Part shown: positions 36,795 to 49,640 of the stretch, piece by piece | How positions within the stretch are numbered: the first letter of the stretch is position 1 | How the letters are laid out: every line of letters begins with the position of its first letter | NCBI RefSeq assembly: GCF_000378985.1 | Contig: NZ_KB905370.1 | Location: forward strand, 558,001-622,000 | DNA length: 64,000 bases | DNA from: Ensifer sp. BR816 | GTDB lineage: Bacteria > Pseudomonadota > Alphaproteobacteria > Rhizobiales > Rhizobiaceae | Direction: 5' to 3' | The notes under the pieces: model-generated | The model's database searches: none | Told to the model about the DNA's origin: nothing | The model's input: the letters and a program-made list of their open reading frames with translations, nothing else | Made by a program: the position numbers and the translations under genes

Positions 36795-37988
36795 ATGTTC
36801 CCGACCGATCCGATCTCCAATCTCGCCTCCCTCATCCGTTGCCCCTCGGTCACCCCGGCCGAAGGCGGCGCGCTCACGGCGCTCGAATCGATGCTGGCGC
36901 CGCTCGGCTTCACAGTCGATCGGGTCGTGGCGAAGCACGCGGGCACACCGGATATCGAGAACCTTTACGCCCGGCTCGGCACTGAGGGCCCGCATCTGAC
37001 GTTCGCCGGCCATACGGATGTCGTGCCGGTCGGCGGCGAGGCCGCCTGGACCCACCCGCCCTTTTCCGCCGAAATCGCCGGCGGTGAAATGTACGGGCGT
37101 GGCGCCGTCGACATGAAGGGGGGCATTGCCTGCTTCGTCGCGGCGGTCGCCCGTCATGTCGAAAAGCATGGGCGTCCGAACGGCTCGATCTCCTTCCTCA
37201 TTACCGGCGACGAGGAGGGCCCGGCGATCAACGGCACGGTGAAGCTTCTCGAATGGGCCGCCCAAAAAGGCGAGCGCTGGGATGCCTGCCTCGTCGGGGA
37301 GCCGACCAATCCCGACAAGCTCGGCGACATGATCAAGATCGGCCGTCGCGGTTCGCTTTCCGGCCGGATCACCGTCCACGGCGTTCAGGGCCATGCGGCC
37401 TATCCACACCTTGCCGACAGTCCGGTGCGCGGCATTCTGCAGCTGACGCAAGCACTGATGGACCCGCCCTTCGACAATGGCACGGAGAATTTCCAGCCGT
37501 CCAATCTGGAGGTCACGACGATCGATGTCGGCAACGCCGCCGTCAACGTCATCCCGGCCAAGGCGAGCGCCGCCTTCAACATCCGCTTCAACGACCGCTG
37601 GACGGCGGAAAGCCTGAAGGCGGAGATCGTCGCCCGTCTCGACCGTGCGGCGAAGGACGGTGCGCTCCGGCCCGGCCGCGATCCGGTGAGATACGACATC
37701 GTCTGGAATGAGCGCCCGAGCCAGGTCTTCCTGACGCGCAACAATGCGCTGATCGATTCGCTCTCCGGTGCGGTCGAGGCCGTGACCGGGCGCCAACCGA
37801 AGCTTTCGACCACCGGCGGCACGTCGGACGCCCGTTTCATCAAGGACTATTGCCCGGTCGTCGAGTTCGGCCTCGTCGGCCAGACGATGCACATGGTCGA
37901 CGAGCGCGTCGCCGTCGCCGATCTCGAGACCTTGACCGAGATCTACGAGACCTTCATCGCCCGCTGGTTCGACCATGCCGCTGCTTGA
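36795..37988 (+). CDS. dapE: Succinyl-diaminopimelate desuccinylase
   Basis: 397 residues from ATG 36795. Zinc ligands and active-site motifs of the M20 family are all present: [19 protein letters not shown], the catalytic TGDEEG, VGEPT, and the C-terminal GQTMHMVDE. It removes succinate to give LL-diaminopimelate for lysine and peptidoglycan synthesis. Overlaps the next gene by 14 bases. Confidence 0.97.
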   Translation: MFPTDPISNLASLIRCPSVTPAEGGALTALESMLAPLGFTVDRVVAKHAGTPDIENLYARLGTEGPHLTFAGHTDVVPVGGEAAWTHPPFSAEIAGGEMYGRGAVDMKGGIACFVAAVARHVEKHGRPNGSISFLITGDEEGPAINGTVKLLEWAAQKGERWDACLVGEPTNPDKLGDMIKIGRRGSLSGRITVHGVQGHAAYPHLADSPVRGILQLTQALMDPPFDNGTENFQPSNLEVTTIDVGNAAVNVIPAKASAAFNIRFNDRWTAESLKAEIVARLDRAAKDGALRPGRDPVRYDIVWNERPSQVFLTRNNALIDSLSGAVEAVTGRQPKLSTTGGTSDARFIKDYCPVVEFGLVGQTMHMVDERVAVADLETLTEIYETFIARWFDHAAA

Positions 37989-38571
37989 TGAGGTTCTCGC
38001 CTATATCAAGGGGCTCTGGCTGCTGATCCAGGGCAAGCAGGAAGGCTATCAGTGGCTGGACATCAGCGAAGGCGGCCTGTGGCGCTCCTTCGCGGCCATC
38101 CTCTGGTCGCTGCCGGCCATGGCCGTGTCCTGGGCGTCCTGGCGGCTCTACTATCTTTCGGCGATGCCGGGCGGCACGACGGTCGGCATCGGCTTTTTCC
38201 TCAAGCTGCTCGTCGTCGATCTCGTCAGCTGGCTGCTGCCGATCGTGCTGATCGCCGCGCTCTCGCGCCCGCTCGGCTTCGCCGGACTGGTCGTGCCTGT
38301 GGTCGTCACGACGAACTGGCTTTCGGTCCCGCTTTCCTATGCCATGGCAATTCCGGCTGCGATCCTGCTGCTGGCGCGCGGTGGCAATCAGCTCACGGTT
38401 CTCTTGTCGCTGATCGTCCTTGCTGCCGGCGTCTTCCTGCTCTTCCGGCTGCTGCGCACCGTAACGGGCAACCAGAACCTGCTCGCCGCCGCGTTGACGG
38501 CTCTTTACCTGCTGCCGTCGATGATGCTCGTGCAATATCTCCAGCACCTCTTCGGGCTGATACCCGGCTGA
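37975..38571 (+). CDS. Conserved membrane protein of unknown function
   Basis: 198 residues, overlapping the 3' end of dapE, so cotranslated. Five or six hydrophobic helices; no charged catalytic residues or known motif. It belongs by position to the rhizobial dapE-linked membrane proteins. Converges on truA with 9 bases between stops. Confidence 0.75.
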   Translation: MPLLDEVLAYIKGLWLLIQGKQEGYQWLDISEGGLWRSFAAILWSLPAMAVSWASWRLYYLSAMPGGTTVGIGFFLKLLVVDLVSWLLPIVLIAALSRPLGFAGLVVPVVVTTNWLSVPLSYAMAIPAAILLLARGGNQLTVLLSLIVLAAGVFLLFRLLRTVTGNQNLLAAALTALYLLPSMMLVQYLQHLFGLIPG

Positions 38572-38580
38572 GCGAAGGGG

Positions 38581-39324
38581 TCAGTAATCGACCTGCATGA
38601 AGAACAGGCCATCCGGCGGGGCAACGGGTCCGCAGGCCTTGCGGTCGCGCGCCTCGAGTGCGGCCTTGAGGTCGTCGGGGCTCCACTTGCCCTCGCCGAC
38701 GAGCTTCAGTGAGCCGGCGAAGGAGCGGATCTGATTGTGCAGGAAGCTTTGCGCCGTCGCGCGGATCTCGATCAATTCGCCGCTGCGGGTGACATCCAGC
38801 CGATCGATGGTGCGCAGCGGACTGGTCGCCTGGCAATGGGCCGACCGGAACGTCGTGAAATCGTGATGGCCGACGAGATGTTGTGCGGCCGCGTGCATCG
38901 CCTCGTGGTCCAGCGTCTTCGGCACCCACCAGGCGCGCCGCGCCTCGAGCGCCAGCGGCGAACGGCGGGAAATGATGCGGTAGAGATAGTGCCTGCGGAG
39001 GGCCGAGAAGCGCGCGTCGAATTCCGGTGGGGCTTCGGCCGCGTCGAGAATCGAGACCCGCTCGCCGGCAAGCGTCAGGTGGGCATTCAGCGCATTGCGC
39101 AGCGTGTGCGTCTTCCATTCGCGGGTCATGTCGAGATGCGCCACCTGGCCCATGGCGTGAACGCCGGAATCGGTGCGTCCCGCACCGCGGATCGACACGG
39201 TCTCGCCGGTCAGGGACAGCACCGCCTTCTCGATCGCCCCTTGTACGGAGGGGCCGTTCTCCTGCCGCTGCCAGCCGACATAGTCGGAGCCGTCATATTC
39301 GACGGTCAGGCGATAGCGCGGCAT
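38581..39324 (-). CDS. truA: tRNA pseudouridine synthase A
   Basis: 247 residues. The catalytic aspartate lies in the motif [11 protein letters not shown], and RRHYLYRI and SFLHNQIRS are other family blocks. It isomerises uridines 38-40 of the tRNA anticodon stem. The start overlaps the fmt stop by one base (TGATG), so def-fmt-truA is one operon. Confidence 0.97.
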   Translation of the reverse strand: MPRYRLTVEYDGSDYVGWQRQENGPSVQGAIEKAVLSLTGETVSIRGAGRTDSGVHAMGQVAHLDMTREWKTHTLRNALNAHLTLAGERVSILDAAEAPPEFDARFSALRRHYLYRIISRRSPLALEARRAWWVPKTLDHEAMHAAAQHLVGHHDFTTFRSAHCQATSPLRTIDRLDVTRSGELIEIRATAQSFLHNQIRSFAGSLKLVGEGKWSPDDLKAALEARDRKACGPVAPPDGLFFMQVDY

Positions 39325-40259
39325 CAGGAAATCCTCGTGCCGGCGGCGATCGGCGTGCCGCGCAGAAAGTCAGGCGTCGCAAGCGCCTTGCCGCCGGCCC
39401 GCTGCAAGCGCGTCGGCCGCACCGCGCCGTCGCCGCAGGCGATCGTCAGGCCGTCGTCCAGGACCGTGCCGGCCGCGCCGGTTCCCGCAGCGCGCTCCGA
39501 GCCGAGCACCTTGATCCGCTCCATCCGCCCGGCGATCTCGAGCTCGAACCAGGCGCCGGGAAAGGGCGCGAGGCCACGGATGTGATTGTGGACATCGGTT
39601 GCCGGCCTGGTGAAATCGATGCGCGTCTCGTCCTTGGCGATCTTTGCGGCATAGGCGACGCCTTCCACGGGCTGCGGCGTCAGCGTCAGTTCGCCCATCT
39701 CGAGCTGCACCATCGCCTCCTTCATCAGCGCGGCCCCGACATGCATCAGCTTGTCGTGCAGCTCGCCGGCCGTCATCGTCTCGCCGATCGGGACAGACTT
39801 GACGAGCGCCACGGGGCCGGTGTCTAGGCCCCTGTCCATTTTCATCACCATCATGCCGGTCTCTCGGTCGCCGGCCATGATCGCCCTCTGGATCGGCGCC
39901 GCACCCCGCCAGCGCGGCAGCAGCGAGGCGTGGCCGTTATAGCAGCCATGGCGGGTGCCGGAGAGGATCTCCTCCGGCAGCAGCAGGCCATAGGCGACGA
40001 CGACCGCGACATCGGCATTGAAATCCCGAAAGGTTTGCCGATCCGCCGCTTGCCTGAAGTTGACGGGTGTCAACACCGGAACGCCGAGAAGTTCGGCCGC
40101 CTGATGCACCGGCGACTTTTGCAGGTCGAGGCCGCGCCGGCCGCCCGGGCGCGGCGGCTGCGTATAGACGGCGACGATCTCGTGACGCGCCTCGACGAGG
40201 GCAGAGAGCGTCGGCACGGAGAATTCCGGTGTTCCCATGAAGATGATGCGAAGCGGCAA
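39324..40259 (-). CDS. fmt: Methionyl-tRNA formyltransferase (TTG start)
   Basis: 311 residues when started at the TTG at 40259, which gives the canonical N-terminus [14 protein letters not shown] and has GGAG nine bases upstream; longer in-frame starts at 40313 would add unrelated residues. The formyltransferase core has the [15 protein letters not shown] substrate loop and the C-terminal tRNA-binding barrel. It formylates initiator Met-tRNA, partner to the deformylase encoded just upstream. Confidence 0.95.
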   Translation of the reverse strand: MPLRIIFMGTPEFSVPTLSALVEARHEIVAVYTQPPRPGGRRGLDLQKSPVHQAAELLGVPVLTPVNFRQAADRQTFRDFNADVAVVVAYGLLLPEEILSGTRHGCYNGHASLLPRWRGAAPIQRAIMAGDRETGMMVMKMDRGLDTGPVALVKSVPIGETMTAGELHDKLMHVGAALMKEAMVQLEMGELTLTPQPVEGVAYAAKIAKDETRIDFTRPATDVHNHIRGLAPFPGAWFELEIAGRMERIKVLGSERAAGTGAAGTVLDDGLTIACGDGAVRPTRLQRAGGKALATPDFLRGTPIAAGTRIS

Positions 40260-40341
40260 GGCGGTGAACTCCGTCTTTCTCAAATGCTTGAGACTGCAGC
40301 GGCTCCGAGCCAAACGCCCCGCGAGGCGCAGCGCGCGACGG

Positions 40342-40866
40342 TCAAATGGCCTTGGCGCCGCGTGTCTTGGCGGCCTTGGTGAACTTGCGGATCACCATGT
40401 CGCGCTTGAGCTTGGAGATGTAGTCGATGAACAGAACGCCGTTCAGGTGGTCGATCTCGTGCTGCAGGCAGGTGGCAAGCAGGCCGTCGGCCTCCACCGC
40501 CTGTTCCTTGCCGTCGCGATCGCGATATTCGACGGTGATGGCCGCCGGCCGCTCGACCTCCGCATAATAGTCCGGAATCGACAGGCAGCCTTCCTCGTAG
40601 ACCGAGCGTTCCTCGGAGGATTTCACGACCTTCGGGTTGATGAAGACGAGCGGTTTCTTTTCTTCGCCTTCCTTCGAGACGTCGAGAACCAGGAGGCGCT
40701 TCGGCACGCCGATCTGGATTGCCGCGAGCCCGATGCCGGGAGCGTCATACATCGTCTCGAGCATATCGTCGGCAAGACGGCGAATGTCGGCGTCGATCGT
40801 CTCGATGGGCGTCGAAACCTGGCGCAGAAGGGGATCGGGAAGGATGATGAGCGGCTTGATCGTCAT
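40342..40866 (-). CDS. def: Peptide deformylase
   Basis: 174 residues from ATG 40866. The three deformylase motifs are [17 protein letters not shown] and HEIDH, giving the Cys-His-His metal site. Removes the N-formyl group from new proteins. First gene of def-fmt-truA. Confidence 0.97.
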   Translation of the reverse strand: MTIKPLIILPDPLLRQVSTPIETIDADIRRLADDMLETMYDAPGIGLAAIQIGVPKRLLVLDVSKEGEEKKPLVFINPKVVKSSEERSVYEEGCLSIPDYYAEVERPAAITVEYRDRDGKEQAVEADGLLATCLQHEIDHLNGVLFIDYISKLKRDMVIRKFTKAAKTRGAKAI

Positions 40867-40943
40867 GCTGCTCCCATAGCCGATCTTTTCCTTCGGGCGC
40901 AAGAAAATTGCCGCTCACAGACGACCGAAAACCGGCGCGGTTA

Positions 40944-41495
40944 TCATTGACCCGGGGCGTCAGCGCGAACCGTTTGGCAAAACTCTGAAAATTCCTCGAG
41001 GAACCTGTCGACACAGCCTCGATTTTCGGGCGTCCCGACGATCTGCCGGACTTCTTCCGGTGATTTCTTCATGAGCGGAAAACGCAGAAAAATCTCGCTG
41101 TTGAAATTCGACGTGACCGTGGACATGACATTGCGAAGCGTCGCAAGCATATCGTCGCCTCTATGGGAGGCATGGGCCAGGACAACCGGCTTGTAGACAA
41201 TCACCTCCGCCGATACGAGCCAATCGATGGCATTCTTCAGACCGCCCGGAAGGGTCCTGACATATTCCGGGCTCGAAACGATCAGCCCGTCATTCGCCTC
41301 AACCGCCTTCATGAAATCGCGAACGATGCCAGGGGTGTTTTCCCTTTCGAGGTCCGGCGAGAAAACGGGCAGCGCAGCAATGTCATGAAAAACGCGTATG
41401 TCGAACCCGGGCGCTGCCACCTCTCTGATCGCCTGGAGCATCGCCGTATTGGTCGAATCCCTTCGGGCGCTGCCGGATATGGCCAAGATTTTCAT
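40944..41495 (-). CDS. NADPH-dependent FMN reductase-family flavoprotein
   Basis: 183 residues from ATG 41495 (MKILAISGSARRDSTN). The flavodoxin-like fold binds FMN through the SGSxRxxSxN loop and the SSPEYVRTLPGGLKNAIDW segment. Such enzymes reduce flavins, quinones, azo dyes or chromate; the physiological acceptor is unknown. Transcribed alone. Confidence 0.88.
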   Translation of the reverse strand: MKILAISGSARRDSTNTAMLQAIREVAAPGFDIRVFHDIAALPVFSPDLERENTPGIVRDFMKAVEANDGLIVSSPEYVRTLPGGLKNAIDWLVSAEVIVYKPVVLAHASHRGDDMLATLRNVMSTVTSNFNSEIFLRFPLMKKSPEEVRQIVGTPENRGCVDRFLEEFSEFCQTVRADAPGQ

Positions 41496-41671
41496 GAACT
41501 CGCTGTCCAGGGTCACCATTGCTCGGACCAGAAAGCGGCTCACCGCAAGGCGCCCTATTCCTACCCGTCGCAAGTAAGGTGGCTGCCGGTACAAAAATCA
41601 ACTGCAAAACCCCGATAAATCTGTTCTTGTTTTGATCTGTTTTTCAGACGCGAATCTGTTAGGCTGCGGCC

Positions 41672-42880
41672 ATGGAACCCAATGCCTTCGCTTTCGACCA
41701 GCCGTTGTTCCTGCTCGGCACCTTTCCCGTAACGGCTGGCCACCTCGTCGCTGCTGCCGCCGTCCTATTGGCTTTTCTGGCGATCGCCGCCCTGCGCCGT
41801 GCCCGCGCGCTTCGCGCCGAGGAGCAGGACCAGCAGCTATCGGCGCTGCTCGCGGCACAAACCGAAATGCAGGGACGCATCGCCGCGATGGCCGATGTTT
41901 TCGGCACGCGTCAGGCGGAGCTCAACCAGTCGCTCAGCCAGCGCATCGATGGCATGACGCATCGGATCGGCGCGTCGATCAGCGAGCAGACGAAGGCGAC
42001 GCATGAGAATTTGAGGCGGCTGCAGGAGCGGCTTGCGGTCATCGACAGCGCCCAGAGCAACATCCAGTCGCTCGCCAAGGACATGGCCGGGCTGCAGAGC
42101 ATCCTTTCCAACAAGCAGACGCGCGGTGCCTTCGGCCAGTCGCGGATGGAGGCGATCGTCGCCGATGGCCTGCCGATGGGCGCCTTCACTTTCCAGGCGA
42201 CGCTTTCGAACGGCGCGCGGCCGGACTGCATCATCCGCATGCCGAACGGCCAGCCGCCGCTCGTCATCGACGCGAAGTTTCCGCTCGAAGCCTGGAACGC
42301 CATGCGTGACGCGGCAAGTGCCGAGCGGCGCCAGCAGGCGTCGCAATCCTTCCGCCGTGACATGGAGGTACACATCCGCGATATCGCCAGCAAATATCTG
42401 CTCTCGGGCGAGACGCAGGAAACGGCCTTCCTGTTCGTTCCGTCCGAATCGATCTTCGCGGAGATCCACGAGCATTTCGAAGCGATCGTGCAGAAGGCGC
42501 ACCGCCAGCGCATCGTCATCGTTTCGCCGTCGCTGCTGCTCCTCTCCATCCAGGTCATCCAGGCGATCCTGAAGGATGCCCGCATGCGCGAGCAGGCGCA
42601 TCTGATCCAGGGCGAGGTGGTGCGGCTGATGGAGGATCTGACGCGGCTCGACGAGCGGGTCAGAAAGCTGCAGGGCCACTTCGCCATGACACAGAAGGAC
42701 GTCGAGGACATCCTGATCTCCTCCGACAAGCTGACGCGCCGCGGCGCCAAGATCGAGGCGCTGGAACTGGAGGCGGCCGCGCCCGCCGGCCATGGTGACA
42801 AGGCGCCGGGCGACGGCGGTGGCCGGACTGTCGACAACCGCATCGGGCAATTGAAGCTCCGGGTGGTTGACGAGGACTGA
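41672..42880 (+). CDS. rmuC: DNA recombination protein RmuC homolog
   Basis: 402 residues. An N-terminal membrane helix (VTAGHLVAAAAVLLAFLAIAAL, partly) precedes a coiled coil near 45-130 and the RmuC nuclease-like core (GAFGQSRMEAIV, VIDAKFPLEAW, FVPSESIFAEI). RmuC limits DNA inversion and acts in double-strand repair. Its stop overlaps a possible in-frame upstream start of rbsK. Confidence 0.93.
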   Translation: MEPNAFAFDQPLFLLGTFPVTAGHLVAAAAVLLAFLAIAALRRARALRAEEQDQQLSALLAAQTEMQGRIAAMADVFGTRQAELNQSLSQRIDGMTHRIGASISEQTKATHENLRRLQERLAVIDSAQSNIQSLAKDMAGLQSILSNKQTRGAFGQSRMEAIVADGLPMGAFTFQATLSNGARPDCIIRMPNGQPPLVIDAKFPLEAWNAMRDAASAERRQQASQSFRRDMEVHIRDIASKYLLSGETQETAFLFVPSESIFAEIHEHFEAIVQKAHRQRIVIVSPSLLLLSIQVIQAILKDARMREQAHLIQGEVVRLMEDLTRLDERVRKLQGHFAMTQKDVEDILISSDKLTRRGAKIEALELEAAAPAGHGDKAPGDGGGRTVDNRIGQLKLRVVDED

Positions 42881-42930
42881 TGCCCTCGGGCACTCTCCGG
42901 CAAAATCAGCAACCCGACGGGACATTCCAC

Positions 42931-43830
42931 ATGATCACTGTTTTTGGGTCCATCAACATGGACCTGATCGCCACCACCGCACGCCTTCCGAAGCCCGGCG
43001 AGACCGTTGCCGGGACAGGCTTTTCCACCGCCGCCGGCGGCAAGGGCGCCAACCAGGCGCTGGCGGCCCGTCGCGCCGGCGCAGCCGTGCGCATGGCCGG
43101 CGCCGTCGGCTCCGACAGCTTCGCGGAGGGCGCGCTTGCCCTGCTCAAGGAGGCGGGCACCGACCTTGCCCTTACCAAGACCGTGAACGAGCCGACCGGG
43201 ACGGCGCATATCCTCGTCGGCGGCGATGGCGAGAACGTGATCGTCGTCGTCGCCAGCGCCAATGCGACAGTCAGCGAGAGCGACGCGGTTGCCGCGGTCG
43301 AGCAAATGTCGGCCGGCGACACGCTGATGCTGCAGCTCGAAATTCCAGCTGCCTCTGTGGAAAAGGCGCTCGTCGAGGCAAAGCGCCGGGGCATCCGCTC
43401 GATCATCAACATCGCGCCGCTGACGCCGGAGGCCGCACGCCTCGGTCGCATGGCCGATATCGTCATCGCCAACGAGACCGAGTTCGAGCTCTTGGCCGGA
43501 AAGAGCGGCATCGCCGGCGCCGAGCGTGAAGCGGCAATGAAGGGCCTCCACGACGAAACCGGACAGACGGTGATCGTCACCCTCGGCGCCGAGGGTGTCG
43601 CCGCCGTCCATCAGGGCGAAATCCATCGGGCCAAGGGGCTGACGATCGAACCCATCGACACGGTCGGCGCCGGCGATACGTTCTGCGGCTATCTCGCCGC
43701 AAGCCTCGACGCGGGCCTCGCCTTTTCCGACGCACTCCGCCGCGCGGCGGTTGCGGGGTCGCTCGCCTGCCTGAAAGCTGGAGCGCAGCCGTCCATCCCC
43801 CTCACCTCCGAGGTCGCCGCGCGCCTCTGA
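42931..43830 (+). CDS. rbsK: Ribokinase (PfkB family)
   Basis: 299 residues from ATG 42931 (MITVFGSINMD), the canonical ribokinase start; an ATG at 42880 overlapping the rmuC stop would add 17 odd residues. PfkB signatures are seen: GGKGANQALAARRAGA near the N-terminus and DTVGAGDTFCGYLAA with the catalytic aspartate. Phosphorylates ribose or a related sugar. Gene order rmuC-rbsK-mcpX is rhizobial. Confidence 0.93.
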   Translation: MITVFGSINMDLIATTARLPKPGETVAGTGFSTAAGGKGANQALAARRAGAAVRMAGAVGSDSFAEGALALLKEAGTDLALTKTVNEPTGTAHILVGGDGENVIVVVASANATVSESDAVAAVEQMSAGDTLMLQLEIPAASVEKALVEAKRRGIRSIINIAPLTPEAARLGRMADIVIANETEFELLAGKSGIAGAEREAAMKGLHDETGQTVIVTLGAEGVAAVHQGEIHRAKGLTIEPIDTVGAGDTFCGYLAASLDAGLAFSDALRRAAVAGSLACLKAGAQPSIPLTSEVAARL

Positions 43831-43925
43831 CCCGCTGCAGGCAATTTTCGCCCATTTCGTGATCTGGATAGTATTTGGCGCGACAACGATACTTGCCGCC
43901 GAGATTCCATCCTGGACAGCCATGA

Positions 43926-46490
<2,565 letters not shown>

Positions 46491-46514
46491 TCGGAGCGGC
46501 ACGAAACTGAAAAC

Positions 46515-46541
46515 GGCGCCCGAGCGGCGCCATTTTCGTTT
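46515..46541 (+). terminator. Terminator after mcpX
   Basis: GGCGCC-cgagc-GGCGCC hairpin followed by ATTTTCGTTTC, 24 bases after the mcpX stop. Confidence 0.75.
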
Positions 46542-46569
46542 CTGAGGCGGTCGACGCCGTTGCGGGCTG

Positions 46570-47514
46570 TCAGAGGCGTGCCAGGCGATCCGTCAGAAGC
46601 TCGAAGAAGCCCTCGTCGTCGACATGGCGCATGACCTTGGCATTGTGCTTTCGGCCGGTCACCTGCCACCAGTCGACGACCGTCATGCCCGTCGTCAGCG
46701 CCGACGTCGTCTCGATCTCGACATTGCAATCGCGACCGGTGAAGAGCTCCGGCCGCAACAGATAGGCGATCACCGTCGGATCGTGCAGGGGCCCACCGTC
46801 GGTGCCGTATTTCTCGATGTCGAAGCGCTCGAAAAACTCCAGCATTTCTGCGAGCGCCACCGCCGCCGGGCTGCCGATGGCGCGGATCTTTTCGACACGG
46901 ACCTTGTGGGTGAGAACACGATGCGTCACGTCGAGCGGCATCATCACGATGGGGATGCCGGAGCGGAAGACGATCTCGGCGGCTTCCGGATCGACATAAA
47001 CGTTGAATTCGGCGGCCGGCGTGATGTTGCCGCCTTCGAAGAAGCCGCCGCCCATCATCACCAGTTCCCGCACCCGCGGTGCGATCTCCGGCGCCTTGGT
47101 GAGCGCCAGGGCGATATTCGTCAGCGGGCCCAGCGTGCAGAGCGTCACCGCGCCCGGCGCTTCTGCAAGCAGCGTCTCGATGATGAAATCGACGGCGTGC
47201 TGCTCTTCGAGAGCCATCGTCGGCTCGCTGAGCACGGGGCCGTCGAGCCCGGTCTTGCCGTGCACGTGCTCGGCGGTCACTAGCGGCCGCGCCACGGGCC
47301 GCTCGGCACCGGCGAAGACCTTGATGTCGGTTCTGTTGCAGAGCTCGCAAACAATCCGTGCGTTGCGCGTCGTCAGCGTAAGCGGCACGTTGCCGGCAAC
47401 GGCGGTGATGCCGAGCACGTCGATTTCCTCCGGACTGCCGAAGGCGAGCATGATCGCAGCCGCATCGTCCTGCCCCGGATCCGTGTCGATGATGATCTTT
47501 CTCGCGTTTGTCAC
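46570..47514 (-). CDS. Inosine-uridine-preferring nucleoside hydrolase-family protein
   Basis: 314 residues from the GTG at 47514, which follows CAGGAGGAAG; an upstream in-frame frame to 47565 is not needed. The calcium-binding DTDPGQDDA motif of the family is at the N-terminus, and LVMMGGG and the C-terminal His/Asp region (GPLHDP) follow. It splits ribonucleosides into base and ribose, fitting salvage. Confidence 0.93.
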   Translation of the reverse strand: MTNARKIIIDTDPGQDDAAAIMLAFGSPEEIDVLGITAVAGNVPLTLTTRNARIVCELCNRTDIKVFAGAERPVARPLVTAEHVHGKTGLDGPVLSEPTMALEEQHAVDFIIETLLAEAPGAVTLCTLGPLTNIALALTKAPEIAPRVRELVMMGGGFFEGGNITPAAEFNVYVDPEAAEIVFRSGIPIVMMPLDVTHRVLTHKVRVEKIRAIGSPAAVALAEMLEFFERFDIEKYGTDGGPLHDPTVIAYLLRPELFTGRDCNVEIETTSALTTGMTVVDWWQVTGRKHNAKVMRHVDDEGFFELLTDRLARL

Positions 47515-47701
47515 GTCTTCCTCCTGCGAGCCGGATGGCCTCGGCCATGACCCGGTCGGGTTCAACGAGCCGGCGAAGCGAAAATACCATGCAGCGGCCT
47601 TCGCCTGCGCCGGGATTTAGGACTTCGCAGCGGACTATGATTTGCGTGCGCGCCCGAGGCAAGCCGCTTGCACTCATTGCGCACAGCTACCATATTGCGT
47701 T

Positions 47702-47761
47702 CCAAGGGATGCTGCTTGGCAGGTCCGAAAAATGGTCGCTTGAACTCACAAGGACTTGGGA
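47702..47761 (+). ncRNA. ROSE-type RNA thermometer upstream of the small heat-shock gene
   Basis: In the leader, UCGCUUG (47736-47742) pairs with CAAGGA (47749-47754) around loop AACUCA, leaving a G unpaired: U-A, C-G, bulged G, C-G, U-A, U-A, G-C. This is the ROSE hallmark, a UYGCU element pairing with the AGGA ribosome site so that heat opens it. The AGGA lies 7 bases before the start codon. A second hairpin, CCAAG/CUUGG (47702-47719), lies upstream. Rhizobial small heat-shock genes are the classic ROSE carriers. Extent upstream is not defined. Confidence 0.75.
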
Positions 47762-48193
47762 ATGAGCAGGATTACGCCTTTTACGAGCCCGCTCCTGGTG
47801 GGCTTCGACAGCATGGAAAAGACCCTCGAGCGGATCGCCAAGGCGAACGACGGTTATCCCCCCTACAATATCGAGCGCATTCGCGGCGATAGTGCTGCCG
47901 ACATGCCGGACCGGCTGCGGATCACCCTCGCCGTTGCCGGATTCTCCGACGAGGATCTGGAGGTGACGACGGAAGAAAATCAGCTCGTCATCCGCGGCCG
48001 CCAGGTCGAGACCGGCGAGCGGGACTACCTTCATCGCGGCATCGCCGCCAGGCAGTTCCAGCGGACCTTCGTGCTTGCCGACGGCATGCGAGTGCTCGGC
48101 GCCGAGTTGCGCAACGGTCTTCTTTCGGTCGATCTGGTGCGCCCCGAGCCGGTCCGTATGGTAAAGAAAATTAATATTTCGGTCCCAGAATAG
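47762..48193 (+). CDS. Small heat-shock protein (Hsp20/IbpA family)
   Basis: 143 residues from ATG 47762; a TTG six bases earlier is less likely. An N-terminal helix-rich arm (PLLVGFDSMEKTLERIAK) leads to the alpha-crystallin domain with YNIERI, and the C-terminal beta strand ends KINISVP. It is a cytoplasmic holdase chaperone that binds unfolding proteins. Translation is likely heat-controlled by the ROSE element, and the gene is followed 49 bases later by a DUF1150 gene, a common pair in rhizobia. Confidence 0.94.
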   Translation: MSRITPFTSPLLVGFDSMEKTLERIAKANDGYPPYNIERIRGDSAADMPDRLRITLAVAGFSDEDLEVTTEENQLVIRGRQVETGERDYLHRGIAARQFQRTFVLADGMRVLGAELRNGLLSVDLVRPEPVRMVKKINISVPE

Positions 48194-48242
48194 GATAACC
48201 GGCGGGATTTTCCTCCCGCGCCGGCGACCACGGAGCATCACC

Positions 48243-48500
48243 ATGGGACTGAAAACCATCACCTCATCGCTGTCGAAGAACGACCTTGCGCATCTCGGCG
48301 CGGGCGAAGTCGGCTATATCCGCAAGATGCGATCGGAGGAGGTCTCCCGCTGCTTTCCGGAAGCGCCCGAGATGGGACCAGGCATCGATCTCTGGGCCCT
48401 GTTCGCGGCGGACGGCACGCCGATCCTCCTGACCGACAACCGTTCGAGTACCTTCTTCAAGGCCGCCGAGGACGACCTTCGCACCGTCAGCCTGCATTGA
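48243..48500 (+). CDS. DUF1150 family small protein
   Basis: 85 residues with no known enzyme motif. The pattern LWALFAADGTPILLTDNR is the DUF1150 block. Linked to Hsp20 genes in alphaproteobacteria, so likely part of the heat response; function unknown. Confidence 0.85.
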   Translation: MGLKTITSSLSKNDLAHLGAGEVGYIRKMRSEEVSRCFPEAPEMGPGIDLWALFAADGTPILLTDNRSSTFFKAAEDDLRTVSLH

Positions 48501-48529
48501 TGACGTGCAAATACATTTGAATTCCGCCC

Positions 48530-48690
48530 GTCATCCGACTGCCGCCACCTTCTCCTCGTCCCGACGGGGAGAAGGGACCTCCGGCGCTGCTTCCGCCCGC
48601 CGCAAAGGCCGATCATTTGAGCGTGTCCCCTCGCCCCGCTGGCGGCAAGAGGGTTAGTCCTCGGGTTTAGACCCGAGGAGAGGGCAAAGC
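48530..48690. repeat. RIME-type intergenic mosaic repeat (second large copy)
   Basis: GC-rich short palindromes (TCCTCGGGTTTAGACCCGAGGA core at about 48656-48680; CTCCTCGTCCCGACGGGGAG at about 48550-48570) with TTCTCCTCGTCC-like ends match the element after argB. It lies between the convergent DUF1150 and trmB genes. Confidence 0.65.
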
Positions 48691-48699
48691 GAAGGGGTT

Positions 48700-49398
48700 T
48701 CAGGCGCGACGAAACGTCAGATAGGCCGAGCTTCTGCCTTCCCGTCGGGCCTTGGCCTCGTAGCGCGTGCTCGGCCAGCCGGCAAACGGGGTCAGCCAGT
48801 CCGCCGATCTTTCCGCCGTCCAGTCAAAGGCGGCGTGATCGCGGCAATGGATGAGCGTCCAATTGACATAGCTGTCGATGTCCGAGGCGAAGCAGAAGAG
48901 GCCGCCCGGCTTCAGGACGCGCGCGAAGCGGTCGAGATTGACCTTCGAGACGAAGCGCCGCTTCCAGTGCTTCCGCTTCGGCCAGGGATCGGGATAGAGC
49001 AGGTCGACCTGATCGACGGAGGCCTCTGGCAGCCAATCCAGCACCTGGGTCGCGTCGTCGTCATAGAGCCGAACATTGTCGATCTCTCTCGCCTCGATCT
49101 GGCCAAGCAGCTTTGCCATGGAATTGATGAAGGGCTCGACACCGACGAATCCGGTCGACGGATCCTCCGCTGCCCGATGGATGAGATGCTCGCCGCCGCC
49201 GAAGCCGATCTCCAGCCGGATCTGCTTCACCGCTGCGGGGAAAAGTGCCGACAGGTCGTCTGGCGCCGGCTCGTTCAGGTCGAGCCTCAGGACCGGCAGC
49301 AAATTTTCGAGCTGGGCGGCTTGGCGCTCCCGCAACTGCTTGCCCTTGCGGCGACCGAAGAAGGCCTCTGTTGCTCTGGCGCGGCGCGGTTCGGTCAT
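48700..49398 (-). CDS. trmB: tRNA (guanine-N7-)-methyltransferase
   Basis: 232 residues from ATG 49398; in-frame sequence reaches 49518 but overlaps the metK terminator region. SAM-binding [18 protein letters not shown] and [11 protein letters not shown] motifs identify TrmB, which methylates G46 of tRNA. Same strand as metK, which makes its cofactor; separated by a terminator and repeat. Confidence 0.96.
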   Translation of the reverse strand: MTEPRRARATEAFFGRRKGKQLRERQAAQLENLLPVLRLDLNEPAPDDLSALFPAAVKQIRLEIGFGGGEHLIHRAAEDPSTGFVGVEPFINSMAKLLGQIEAREIDNVRLYDDDATQVLDWLPEASVDQVDLLYPDPWPKRKHWKRRFVSKVNLDRFARVLKPGGLFCFASDIDSYVNWTLIHCRDHAAFDWTAERSADWLTPFAGWPSTRYEAKARREGRSSAYLTFRRA

Positions 49399-49523
49399 CT
49401 CAATACTTCCTTGGGTCAGGACGGCTAGGGGTTCATTCGATCGACGATCACAAACATGATCGAGTTCGGCATGTCCAGACGCAGGCTCCGGAACGTTCAG
49501 ACATTCCCGCACAAACAAACGGG

Positions 49524-49557
49524 GCGGAGGCTCATTGCGAGCATCCGCCCCGTTTTG
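49524..49557 (-). terminator. Terminator hairpin between metK and trmB
   Basis: CGGGGCGGA...TCCGCCCCG arms with an inner GCTC/GAGC stem, bordered by GTTTG on the minus side and GTTTTG on the plus side, so it can end transcripts arriving from either direction. Confidence 0.7.
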
Positions 49558-49640
49558 ATGTCATCTTCGCCGGACCCACGCCGTGGCGTCGTCTTCAGTG
49601 CGAGAGGTTCCTGGCCTCCCGCAGAAAGGCCTTCAGAGCC

